A program made the translations under genes and the position numbers. Below are positions 16,160 to 25,053 of a stretch of DNA of 43,561 nt, in pieces. The stretch's first letter is position 1. The number at the start of each line of letters is the position of its first letter. The stretch is from an uncultured Oscillospiraceae bacterium. Lineage in GTDB: Bacteria; Bacillota; Clostridia; Oscillospirales; Ruminococcaceae. Under the pieces are notes generated by a model that did no database searches, had not been told where the DNA came from, and saw nothing but the letters and a program-made list of their open reading frames with translations. The stretch covers positions 1-43,561 of the forward strand of contig USBI01000009.1 of NCBI GenBank assembly GCA_900552945.1, given 5' to 3'.

Positions 16160-17437
16160 ATGCTGGATATCAAATTCCTTCGGAATGAACCGGAACTCGT
16201 AAAAGAGAACATCAAAAAGAAGTTTCAGGATGAGAAACTGCCGCTTGTGGACGAGGTCATCGCGCTTGACCGGGAATTCCGCGAGTCGAAAACCCGCTGT
16301 GACTATTTGAGAAGCCAGAGAAATTCCATCAGCAAAGAGATTGGAAAACTCATGGCACAGGGCAAACGGGAGGAAGCGGAAGAGACCAAGAAGAAGGTCA
16401 CCGAAATGGCTGCGGAACTCGCTGAGCTGGAAGGTAAGGAAGAGACCCTTTCCGCCGAGATCAAAAAGCGTATGATGGTCATTCCGAATATCATCGATCC
16501 TTCAGTCCCCATCGGCAAGGATGACAGCGAAAATGTGGAGCTGGAACGGTTCGGTGAACCGGTCGTTCCGGATTTTGAAGTTCCTTACCATGTGGATATC
16601 ATGGAAAAGGTAAACGGCATTGACCTTGACAGTGCCCGTAAAACCAGCGGCAACGGGTTTTATTATCTCTGCGGGCCAATCGCTCTGCTGCATTCCGCGA
16701 TTCTTTCCTACGCGCGTGATTTTATGGTCGACCGGGGCTTTACCTATTATATCCCGCCGTTTATGATCCGCCGGGGCGTTGTTGACGGGGTCATGAGCTT
16801 CTCTGAGATGGAAAACATGATGTATAAGATCGAAGGGGAAGACCTCTATCTCATCGGTACGAGCGAACATTCCATGATCGGCAAGTTTATTGACACCATT
16901 CTCGACCAGAGCAAGCTTCCGCAGACCCTCACCAGCTATTCTCCCTGCTTCCGCAAAGAGGTGGGCGCGCACGGCATTGAGGAACGGGGTGTTTACCGCA
17001 TCCACCAGTTTGAAAAACAGGAAATGATCGTCGTCTGTGAGCCGGAAGAGAGCATGGACTGGTTCAAAAAACTGTATATGAACACCGTTGACTTTTTCCG
17101 TTCGCTGGATATCCCGGTCCGCACGCTTGAGTGCTGTTCCGGCGACCTTGCGGACTTGAAGGTCAAGAGCATCGACGTAGAGGCTTGGTCTCCGCGGCAG
17201 AAAAAATATTTTGAGGTGGGCAGCTGCTCCAATCTGGGTGACGCGCAGGCACGCCGTCTCGGCATCCGTGTGAAAGGGAAAGATAAGGGGATCTATTTCC
17301 CGCATACCCTCAACAATACGGTCGTTGCTCCGCCGCGTATGCTGATCGCCTTTTTGGAAAACAACCTGCAGGCGGACGGAAGCATCCGCATTCCGGAAGC
17401 GCTGCGCTCTTATATGCGCTGCGACGAGATTCGCTGA
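16160..17437 (+). CDS. serS: Seryl-tRNA synthetase
   Basis: A 425-residue class II synthetase charging tRNA-Ser. The long N-terminal coiled-coil arm (about 25-105, rich in Lys/Glu) binds the tRNA long variable arm. In the catalytic core, motif 2 is SPCFRKEVGAHGIEERGVYRIHQFEKQE and motif 3 is near NTVVAPPRMLIAFLENN. MLDIKFLRNEPELV is the typical start; AAAGGAGA lies about 9 nt before ATG 16160, while an upstream in-frame ATG at 16133 has no support. A clear terminator follows. Confidence 0.97.
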   Translation: MLDIKFLRNEPELVKENIKKKFQDEKLPLVDEVIALDREFRESKTRCDYLRSQRNSISKEIGKLMAQGKREEAEETKKKVTEMAAELAELEGKEETLSAEIKKRMMVIPNIIDPSVPIGKDDSENVELERFGEPVVPDFEVPYHVDIMEKVNGIDLDSARKTSGNGFYYLCGPIALLHSAILSYARDFMVDRGFTYYIPPFMIRRGVVDGVMSFSEMENMMYKIEGEDLYLIGTSEHSMIGKFIDTILDQSKLPQTLTSYSPCFRKEVGAHGIEERGVYRIHQFEKQEMIVVCEPEESMDWFKKLYMNTVDFFRSLDIPVRTLECCSGDLADLKVKSIDVEAWSPRQKKYFEVGSCSNLGDAQARRLGIRVKGKDKGIYFPHTLNNTVVAPPRMLIAFLENNLQADGSIRIPEALRSYMRCDEIR

Positions 17438-17442
17438 TTGTA

Positions 17443-17470
17443 AACGGATGGGTTTAGCCCATCCGTTTTT
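17443..17470 (+). terminator. Terminator after serS
   Basis: AACGGATGGG (17443-17452) and CCCATCCGTT (17458-17467) pair perfectly around TTTAG, then a T run. Confidence 0.9.
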
Positions 17471-17848
17471 GTTATGCTTCAAAAAAGTGATACCAAAAAC
17501 AGTTCAAATCAAAGCGTTTTATCTCATATAAAACGGAGTTTTCCACACCGCCGCCTGGGATCGTGGAAAACTCGAACGCCCAAAACCGAACAGTGCCGAA
17601 AACGCTGGTTTATTATGGCAAATCGTCTGAACTCATCTGCCGGTACCCCGTTTTGATACGCAAAGGCGGGAAAACAATTTCCCGGCCTCGTTGACTTCAC
17701 GGCGGTTCCGTGCTAGTATGAAAATACACATATGGCTGATGTTTGAGTCATGCCGTATTGTTATTTGATTTGTTTGTTTTGGGTTGGTTCGGCTGTTTCC
17801 TGTTTTCGGAAGCGGCCGCTTTGTATACTGCTGGAAAGGATGCCAGAT
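17471..17848. other. Gene-free spacer with DnaA-box-like inverted pair
   Basis: 378 bp without a credible gene. It holds an 11-bp inverted repeat (17536-17546 / 17563-17573) whose arms contain TTTTCCACA (fits TTWTNCACA) and CGTGGAAAA (one mismatch in the reverse strand), and then the thioesterase promoter. Short open frames here have no Shine-Dalgarno or recognisable product. Confidence 0.6.
17691..17719 (+). promoter_or_regulatory. Thioesterase gene promoter with dyad in spacer
   Basis: TTGACT (17691-17696), a 17-nt spacer and TAGTAT (17714-17719), with TGC before the -10. The spacer holds a 5-bp dyad CACGG-N5-CCGTG (17698-17712), a possible repressor site. Confidence 0.65.
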
Positions 17849-18580
17849 ATGCGGCAAGTACCGTTTGGGTTTGAGAAAGAATACAACGTCCGATTTTATG
17901 ATTGTGACTATACGGGCAAAATAAAGGTATCCGCGCTGCTGCGTTACCTTGCTGATATTTCTGAACTTCACTACGACGCCAAAGGGTTCGGCCACGACCT
18001 GCTTTGGAAAAAGGGAATGGTGTTTCTGCTGGCCGGGGAGAGCGTTCGGTTTCACAGCGTGCCGCGCGGAAACCAGACCGTTCGGATTTGGACCTGGGAA
18101 CGGGAAATTAAGGGCGCGCGGTTTTTCCGTGATTTTGAAGTTTATGGGGAGGATGGCGCGCTGCTGGTCTCCGCTTCCAGTTCATGGCTGTTAGCCGACC
18201 CGGTGTCCAGGCAGATTCTGCGCCCTGCCGCGCATGATTTTCATCCCGACCTTCACCCTGAAAAACAAGCGGATGTACTGCCTTTTGGCCGCATCCGAAC
18301 CGATGAACCGGAGCAGCAAAAGGGCTGCCGTCCGGTGCGGTTTTCGGACTTAGATAATAACCGCCATGTGTATCACGCCGTTTATGCCGATATGGCGTTT
18401 GACCTGTTTGAGCCGGAACAGGCAGCGCGTCCGGTTCGGGATTTCCGCATTCATTACAGTGCGGAAGCAACTTTTGGAGATGAGTTGACCCTGTCGACCG
18501 CTGACTCGAACGGTGAAACGGTTGTGCGCGGGCGGAAGGCGGACGGAACACTTTGCTTTGAAGCGGCAATCGGCCAATGA
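17849..18580 (+). CDS. Acyl-ACP thioesterase
   Basis: A 243-residue double-hotdog protein of the FatA/FatB-like acyl-ACP thioesterase family, releasing fatty acids from acyl carrier protein. The first hotdog begins EYNVRFYDCDYTGKIKVSALLRYLADI. The second has RPVRFSDLDNNRHVYHAVYADM, where the family normally reads DxNxHVNNxxY; the Asn and His of the catalytic set are present, but the usual NN is YH. The start at 17849 has GGAAAGGA 8 nt upstream; ATG 17840 overlaps that Shine-Dalgarno and longer frames are unsupported. It is monocistronic between serS and guaB. Chain-length specificity cannot be told. Confidence 0.85.
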   Translation: MRQVPFGFEKEYNVRFYDCDYTGKIKVSALLRYLADISELHYDAKGFGHDLLWKKGMVFLLAGESVRFHSVPRGNQTVRIWTWEREIKGARFFRDFEVYGEDGALLVSASSSWLLADPVSRQILRPAAHDFHPDLHPEKQADVLPFGRIRTDEPEQQKGCRPVRFSDLDNNRHVYHAVYADMAFDLFEPEQAARPVRDFRIHYSAEATFGDELTLSTADSNGETVVRGRKADGTLCFEAAIGQ

Positions 18581-18779
18581 CCGGGGAGTAAGCCGGCTGC
18601 ATCAATGGCTTTTCTGCATCCCCTAAAAAAGGTTTTTTCTGCGAGTAAACGGTAAAAAATCCTGCGATTTTTGCGCCCGAAAAACAGGGCGGATTGCTTT
18701 TAAAAGCGGTTGAAATCCGGGTTCGTAAAAATGGTGGAATTTCAAGGGGATACCTGGGTAAATTTCCACAGTTTCACCA

Positions 18780-18809
18780 TTGCAAAAACAGGTGGAAAAG
18801 TGGTAAAAT
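18780..18809 (+). promoter_or_regulatory. guaB promoter with DnaA-box-like site in spacer
   Basis: TTGCAA (18780-18785), an 18-nt spacer and TAAAAT (18804-18809). The spacer contains GGTGGAAAA (18791-18799), reverse complement TTTTCCACC, one base from TTWTNCACA; ATTTCCACA lies at 18762-18770. The same GGTGGAAAA is in the origin at 4293-4301. Confidence 0.6.
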
Positions 18810-18847
18810 AGTCGAAATATAGAATATCAAACAAAGAATGAAAATGA

Positions 18848-20338
<1,491 letters not shown>

Positions 20339-20358
20339 GCAGAAAAATAAACGGAATC

Positions 20359-20386
20359 AAAAACAGGGAGAAATCCCTGTTTTTGT
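20359..20386 (+). terminator. Terminator after guaB
   Basis: AAAAACAGGGA and TCCCTGTTTTT pair around a GAAA tetraloop (20370-20373). Confidence 0.9.
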
Positions 20387-20416
20387 ATTTTTTAAGAAAA
20401 TTATACGAGGCGTATT

Positions 20417-20686
20417 ATGATTTTAACCATATTGATCTGGATTGTGTTGCTTGCACTCGCTGTTGTGTCTTACGTTTTGTTGGCACGCTGGAAGAAAAAG
20501 CGCTGGATGTTCGGCCTTGTTTTTCTTTGGGCAGGGCTTGCTGTTGCATTGCCGTCCAAAATCGCGATTGAAGGAAGCCTCTTGGCCTATTTGGGATATG
20601 GCCTTGGCTCATTGCTCTTTTGCTTTGCCGCAGTTGCTTTTCTGATTGTCGGGGTCGTTGAGCTGGTGCTTTTTTTGCGAAAATAA
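20417..20686 (+). CDS. Small membrane protein, possibly the 5' part of a split gene
   Basis: 89 residues, not recognised. It has hydrophobic segments at about 1-22 and 31-46 and a third at 54-87, separated by the basic loop RWKKKRW, so it is a small integral membrane protein. ACGAGGCG lies upstream of the ATG. Its TAA (20684-20686) is followed without a frame change by an open frame to 21193 that begins with another hydrophobic segment and has no start codon with a Shine-Dalgarno near it. The two may be one gene interrupted by a nonsense codon. It lies between guaB and a gene-free stretch. Confidence 0.6.
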   Translation: MILTILIWIVLLALAVVSYVLLARWKKKRWMFGLVFLWAGLAVALPSKIAIEGSLLAYLGYGLGSLLFCFAAVAFLIVGVVELVLFLRK

Positions 20687-21193
20687 AAACAGGCCGTCCG
20701 TGAAGAAGGGGAGAAGGGTTCTACTCCTAAGTGTTGGTGGAAGATTCTCATTGTAGTTCTGCTTTCCGTTTTGTTGACTGTGTTCAGCATTCTGCTTCCG
20801 TTTTTTACCAGCCGGGAGCGGTATGCCATCTGGCAGGGGTCATACAACACGGTCGCTTCGCAAATGTTCGCGCTTTACGATGAGGGAAAAATCAACCCCG
20901 GTGATGAATACGACGTCGACCACCCTGGCCTGTTTGACGATATTTCAGACATCGTTTCCGATTCGTTCAAATGGGACGCAGGCTTCCTTGGCGCTCAGAC
21001 GGGTGTGTGCGAAATCGTCCTCGCTGACCCGGATACGGTGTTGTTCTCATTCGGCGCGTCCCTCCAATCGGTAGAGGGGATCGCCATCACCCGAAACGGG
21101 AAGACGCACGGTGATGAGATTCCGCAAAGCGAAAGCGACCCGCAGTATGAACCGTTTGGCGAAAATGTATATACCTACTGGTATGGGCTATAA
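20687..21193 (+). pseudogene. Continuation of the preceding frame: membrane-anchored outer domain without own start
   Basis: An open frame of 168 codons directly after the TAA of the 89-residue protein and in the same frame. It reads a charged linker, then a membrane segment (WWKILIVVLLSVLLTVFSILLPFF-like, about codons 16-40), then a roughly 125-residue hydrophilic domain with many Asp and Glu, ending in a Tyr-rich tail. No ATG or GTG with a Shine-Dalgarno is in frame early on; TTG at 20771 is possible but unsupported. The simplest reading is the 3' half of a 257-codon gene broken by one stop. The function is unknown. Confidence 0.5.
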
Positions 21194-21222
21194 TTTGTAT
21201 TATTCTGATAAAATAATACAAA
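21194..21222. repeat. AT-rich perfect inverted repeat
   Basis: TTTGTATTATT (21194-21204) and AATAATACAAA (21212-21222) are perfect 11-bp arms around 7 nt, directly after the stop of the preceding frame. A weaker copy of the same design (ATTTGTAT..ATACAAAT) lies at about 21245-21275. It could be a weak terminator or an operator. Confidence 0.6.
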
Positions 21223-21730
21223 ACGTAATAAAATATTAATTGCGATTTGTATTATAAACATAAAAATATACAAATAGTTTGAAGATTGTCTTCTTCTTAA
21301 CGCCATGTAAGACAGCGGATGAATCATCTTGAGCGGTTCTCCGGGTGATGGCTGCAGTCAAAATGTGAGTGGCTTGTTTGTGAAAAGAGTTTTGCAGAGT
21401 GAGCCGTAACCGACGGGAACCGCCGATGAGGACAGTTTTGCGTAAGGTGGTCGTCTCCCTTCGGTGTTTACAAAGCGTTCCGATCTGGCACGGGGAAGGC
21501 ACGACCTTCGCTTGTGTCGGCGGCTGGAAAAATCCGCAAAGGGAACGTCGGCTGGTAAACGTGAAAGAGCGGCTCGATGGTTGTTTTTATTGCAGCCGCT
21601 GTCCCGTCCCAAAAACGAGTCTGTGCAAGACCATGAAAAGCCAGAGCGTTTTATAAGTGGTGGCTTATTTCGTACCGTGTTTGAAAAGAGCCTTGTACCG
21701 AAACTGTTCCAGCCAAAGGAATAGCGAAAC
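21223..21730. other. Gene-free segment of unknown nature
   Basis: About 500 bp in which I recognise no protein or RNA family. After an AT-rich start the base composition rises to coding-like levels. Overlapping short open frames exist on both strands, but none has a convincing start or familiar sequence. Two imperfect direct repeats with GTGGCTT.TTT and TGAAAAGAG..TTG occur near 21369-21395 and 21660-21695. It could be gene remains or an undescribed RNA; nothing in the sequence decides. Confidence 0.4.
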
Positions 21731-21765
21731 AAAAAAGAGACCCGTGTTAACACAGGTCTCTTTTT
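21731..21765 (-). terminator. Terminator of the sugar operon (symmetrical)
   Basis: AAAAAGAGACC and GGTCTCTTTTT flank an inner GTGTTAACAC palindrome; T runs on both strands allow termination in both directions. It lies 20 nt past the stop of the aldolase gene. Confidence 0.85.
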
Positions 21766-21784
21766 GATTGGGTTATGTGTGGTG

Positions 21785-22675
21785 TTATAGAGAGAAATCC
21801 GCGGCGTCCAGACAAGCGCGTACAGCCTGTTTGCCTTCTTCCGAAATGGGGAGGAGCGGCAGACGCGGCGCACCGCCGAAGAATCCGTTTAAGTCCATGG
21901 CGTATTTTACGCCGGCGACTCCGTATTTTCCGGAAACACCCATATTTGCTTTGATGACTTCGCGGTTGAGCGCGGCCGCTTTCGCAAGCTCGCCTTTTAC
22001 GAAATAATCATACAGGCGGCAGACCACGTCCGGCACACTGTTTGCCAGCGAGATGACTCCGCCGATGCCGCCGTTTAACAGGCAGCTCAAGAAGGTGTTG
22101 GCCGAACCGGAGAGCACCTGGAAGTCCTCCGGTACGCTGAGGGCGATTTTCTCTACGTTGCCGGAAGACGAATCCTTGATGCCGACAATGTTCGGGTGCT
22201 TCGCGCACTCTTTAATGACGTTCAGGCTCAGGGTGATGCCGCCGCAGAACTGCGGTGCGTTGTAGAGCATGCAGGGGGTATCCACTGCAGAGGCAACATC
22301 GGTAAAGTAACGGATGAGAACCTCATCCTTCATGGCGCTTTTGAAGTAGCAGGGGGAAAGCAGGGTGATGTAATCCGCCCCCAGTTTTTCCATCTCTTTG
22401 GCAAACGCGATGGTCTCCATGGTCGATTCAAAGATCGAACCCGCCATCACGATCTGTTCAGGCGCCTTGTTTTCAATGATGACCTTTGCGACCGCGATCT
22501 TCTCCTCATTGGTCAGCGACTTGTTCTCGCCGTTGGAGCCAAGCGCCAAATACCCGTGGATGGGGGAAGCCGCGTATTTTTTCACGTTCTCCCGCATCGC
22601 GTCCAGATTAAGGGTGCCGTCGGGATCAAACGTAGTGGTGATCGGCGCGAATACGCCGGTGCAGATCTTGTTCAT
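21785..22675 (-). CDS. DHDPS/NAL-superfamily aldolase (not DapA proper)
   Basis: A 296-residue class I aldolase of the dihydrodipicolinate synthase/N-acetylneuraminate lyase superfamily. The Schiff-base lysine is in IVGIKDSSSGN (about residue 165) and the tyrosine in MLYNAP (about 138). The substrate loop is GSNGE instead of the GTTGE of true DapA, which points to a sugar-acid or hydroxy-oxo-acid lyase (2-keto-3-deoxy-sugar-acid or 4-hydroxy-2-oxoglutarate type). A good Shine-Dalgarno (AGGAGAAAGG) precedes ATG. It is the last gene of the GntR-led operon, 17 nt after the transketolase C subunit. The exact substrate cannot be told. Confidence 0.8.
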   Translation of the reverse strand: MNKICTGVFAPITTTFDPDGTLNLDAMRENVKKYAASPIHGYLALGSNGENKSLTNEEKIAVAKVIIENKAPEQIVMAGSIFESTMETIAFAKEMEKLGADYITLLSPCYFKSAMKDEVLIRYFTDVASAVDTPCMLYNAPQFCGGITLSLNVIKECAKHPNIVGIKDSSSGNVEKIALSVPEDFQVLSGSANTFLSCLLNGGIGGVISLANSVPDVVCRLYDYFVKGELAKAAALNREVIKANMGVSGKYGVAGVKYAMDLNGFFGGAPRLPLLPISEEGKQAVRACLDAADFSL

Positions 22676-22692
22676 GGTGTTCGCCTTTCTCC

Positions 22693-23634
22693 TTACAGCG
22701 CTTTATAAAGGTCCGCGATTTTGTCTGTGATTTTTTTGCCGGAAAGTCCGTAGTGATCCAGTACTTCAAGATACGGACCGACTTCTTTGGAGCCTTCCGG
22801 AATGCCGAGCCGGTAGAGCGGTTTGTCGCTGCGGATGGAGCAGATGACTTCTGCCACAGCGGTTCCAAGGCCGCCGCGGTCGCAGTGCTCTTCCACCGAG
22901 ACGAGCATCTTGGTTTTGGCATAAAGCGCTTTTACCGCCTCTTCATCCAGCGGTTTCACGGTCATAAAGTCCGCTACGGTCGCGTGAATGCCTTTTTCTT
23001 TCAGCAGTTCGGCTGCTTCACGCGCTTCGTTGACCAGCGGGCCTGCCGCCAAAATGGCAACATCGTCGCCGCCTTCGAAGATTTCCGCCTTGCCCGGAAC
23101 AAAGCTGCGGGTCGCGGGGTCTGCAATGTCCTCACGCGCCTGGCGGGGCATACGAATGTAGACCGGGCCTTCGATTTCAATTGCTTTGCGGATGGCCTGT
23201 TCCACTTCATACCCATCGCAGGGGGTGAAGATGGTCAGGTGCGGGATGGTGCGCATGACCGCAATGTCCTCAATGGTCTCATGGGTGGAGCCCAGAGTCG
23301 AGTAAGCAAGGCCGCCGCCGGAACCGACGATCTTCACGTTCATGTTGACATAGCCCACGTCATCGCGCACCTGCTCGTAGCTGCGCATGGTGACAAACGG
23401 GTTGATGGCGATGACGACCGGGATGAATCCCTGCTGGGAAAGCCCCGCCGCTACGCCGATGGCGTTCTGTTCGGAAATGCCGGTCTCTACATATCGATCC
23501 GGAAATGCTTCGACAAACGACCACATGCCAGCGCCTTTTGCCGAGTCGCAGGAGACACCGACAACCTTCGGATTCTCTTTGCCGATTTCCAGAAACGCTT
23601 TTTCAAATACCTTTCTCGGGTCCTGTTTTGCCAT
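22693..23634 (-). CDS. Transketolase, C-terminal subunit
   Basis: A 313-residue subunit with the pyrimidine-binding (about 5-165) and C-terminal (about 185-310) domains of transketolase. The catalytic-dyad-type segment ETGISEQNAIGVAAGLS is at about 51-67, and SVEEHCDRGGLG is in the C domain. Split transketolases are common in Firmicutes and archaea and pair with the N subunit, whose stop shares bases with this start at 23634. It transfers two-carbon ketol units between sugar phosphates with thiamine diphosphate. In this operon it links the isomerised sugar phosphate to central metabolism. Confidence 0.93.
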   Translation of the reverse strand: MAKQDPRKVFEKAFLEIGKENPKVVGVSCDSAKGAGMWSFVEAFPDRYVETGISEQNAIGVAAGLSQQGFIPVVIAINPFVTMRSYEQVRDDVGYVNMNVKIVGSGGGLAYSTLGSTHETIEDIAVMRTIPHLTIFTPCDGYEVEQAIRKAIEIEGPVYIRMPRQAREDIADPATRSFVPGKAEIFEGGDDVAILAAGPLVNEAREAAELLKEKGIHATVADFMTVKPLDEEAVKALYAKTKMLVSVEEHCDRGGLGTAVAEVICSIRSDKPLYRLGIPEGSKEVGPYLEVLDHYGLSGKKITDKIADLYKAL

Positions 23635-24500
23635 TATTTCGCCGCCTCCTTTGCTTTGAGTGCCGCATCCATTGCGTCGAGTTCCGCGAGGGCCTTTTTG
23701 GCTTCTTCCTCGCCCGGATGCCAGTGATGGTAGTTGATGTTATCTTCCATAAAGGAGATACCGCGGCCCTTGTGGGTCTTGGCAACGATCAGGCTCGGCT
23801 TTCCTTTTTCAAACGGTGCGGCGTTGAGCGCGTCGTAAATCTCTTTGAGGTTGTGCCCGTCGATGGATTTCACCGCCCAGCCGAATCCGCCGTAACGGTC
23901 CTCAAACGGAGCCGGACGGAGCACTTCGGCGGTCGTACCGTTGATCTGCAAGCCGTTTTCGTCGATGATGGCGACCAGATTGTCCAGTTTGTTGTGCACA
24001 GCATAAGCAGCCGCTTCCCAGACAGAACCTTCGCCGTGCTCACCGTCGCCCATGAGAACATAGGTCATGTAATCCTTGCCCTGCATCTTTGCCGCTTTGG
24101 CAAGACCGCAGCCGATGGGCAGGCCGTGGCCCAGCGAACCGGTGGAAAACTGCACGCCTCGCAGTTTGGTCATATCCGGATGGCCCGGGACCGGGGTGCC
24201 GAACTGGTTGTAGGTGGAAAGGACCTTTTTGTCGATGATGCCTTTTTCTGCCAGCGCCGCATACAGCGCAAGGCATTTATGTCCGGCGGAAAGCAGGAAT
24301 TTGTCACAGTCCGGACCGGTCGGGTCGTCCATGTCAATGTTCATGACATTCATGTAGAGCACAGCCAGAATGTCGGTGCAGGAGAGCGCCGGTCCACCAT
24401 GGCCTTCGCCGTTGTTGATGATGGTCTCGCAGATCATCCGGCGCATGTTGTAAGCGTGCCGCTCCAGAGCAAGCTCGTCAAACGGTTTGTTAGTTGGCAT
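23634..24500 (-). CDS. Transketolase, N-terminal subunit
   Basis: A 288-residue thiamine-diphosphate-binding subunit. The cofactor motif begins GDGEHGEGSVWEAAAYA (about 151-167) and ends IIDENGLQ (about 178-185). The histidines expected near the active site occur in NGEGHGG, GTPVPGHPD and GSLGHGLP. It partners the C-terminal subunit encoded at once downstream (one-base junction at 23634) and overlaps the RpiB-like gene by 11 nt upstream, so the three are translationally coupled. Confidence 0.94.
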   Translation of the reverse strand: MPTNKPFDELALERHAYNMRRMICETIINNGEGHGGPALSCTDILAVLYMNVMNIDMDDPTGPDCDKFLLSAGHKCLALYAALAEKGIIDKKVLSTYNQFGTPVPGHPDMTKLRGVQFSTGSLGHGLPIGCGLAKAAKMQGKDYMTYVLMGDGEHGEGSVWEAAAYAVHNKLDNLVAIIDENGLQINGTTAEVLRPAPFEDRYGGFGWAVKSIDGHNLKEIYDALNAAPFEKGKPSLIVAKTHKGRGISFMEDNINYHHWHPGEEEAKKALAELDAMDAALKAKEAAK

Positions 24501-24960
24501 GGAGTTTCACCTCCATGGTTCCCGCTTCGATCTCTTTGAATTTCGCGATCTTTCTGCTGGACGGGCTCTCTTTGAAGGTGAGGCCGAGCCAGGTGCGGAC
24601 CAGGGTCAGCGCAGTCGCTTTGCCGATGACCAGTGCGCCCATGCACATGCAGTTGCAGTCGTTGGAAAGGATGGAGCGCTCGGTGGAGTAGATGTCGTGG
24701 CAGACTGCCGCGTAAACACCGTTTACCTTATTGGCAGAAATCGCCATGCCGATACCGGTGCCGCAGATGAGGATGGCGCGGTCGGCTTTGCCGTCTGCGA
24801 CCGCTTTTGCGACCGGATAGGCAACGTCCGGGTAATCATACGGATCTTCCGGGGTTTTTACGCCGAAGTCGAGTACTTCGTGCCCCAGTTTTTTCACCTC
24901 TTCGATGACCGCGTTTTTCAGTTCGATGGCCAGGTTGTCACAGCCGATGGAAATAACCAT
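24490..24960 (-). CDS. RpiB/LacAB-family sugar-phosphate isomerase with altered active site
   Basis: A 156-residue aldose-ketose isomerase of the RpiB/LacAB fold. The base cysteine and helper threonine are present in ICGTGIG (Cys66, Thr68, the Escherichia coli numbering from memory). The residues matching E. coli His10 and His99, used for phosphate binding and ring opening, are Asn9 and Ser99 here. That argues against a plain ribose-5-phosphate isomerase and for a substrate that needs no ring opening, such as the tetrulose phosphates handled by the LerI/DerI branch (inference). Shine-Dalgarno AAGGAGG precedes ATG. It sits between the FGGY kinase and transketolase. Confidence 0.85.
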   Translation of the reverse strand: MVISIGCDNLAIELKNAVIEEVKKLGHEVLDFGVKTPEDPYDYPDVAYPVAKAVADGKADRAILICGTGIGMAISANKVNGVYAAVCHDIYSTERSILSNDCNCMCMGALVIGKATALTLVRTWLGLTFKESPSSRKIAKFKEIEAGTMEVKLHAN

Positions 24961-25053
24961 GTTGTTTTCCTCCTTAAAAGTATGTGGTTGATGGACGGTT
25001 TATCGAATGCCGTAACGGCATTTTTACAATGGAATAGACACAGCGGCCGATGC

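Noticed and set aside
21358..21873. Minus-strand and overlapping plus-strand frames (also 21399-21656) in the unexplained segment
   Set aside because: They run through a terminator or lack start signals, have odd residue mixes and match no family I know; kept only as an unexplained region.
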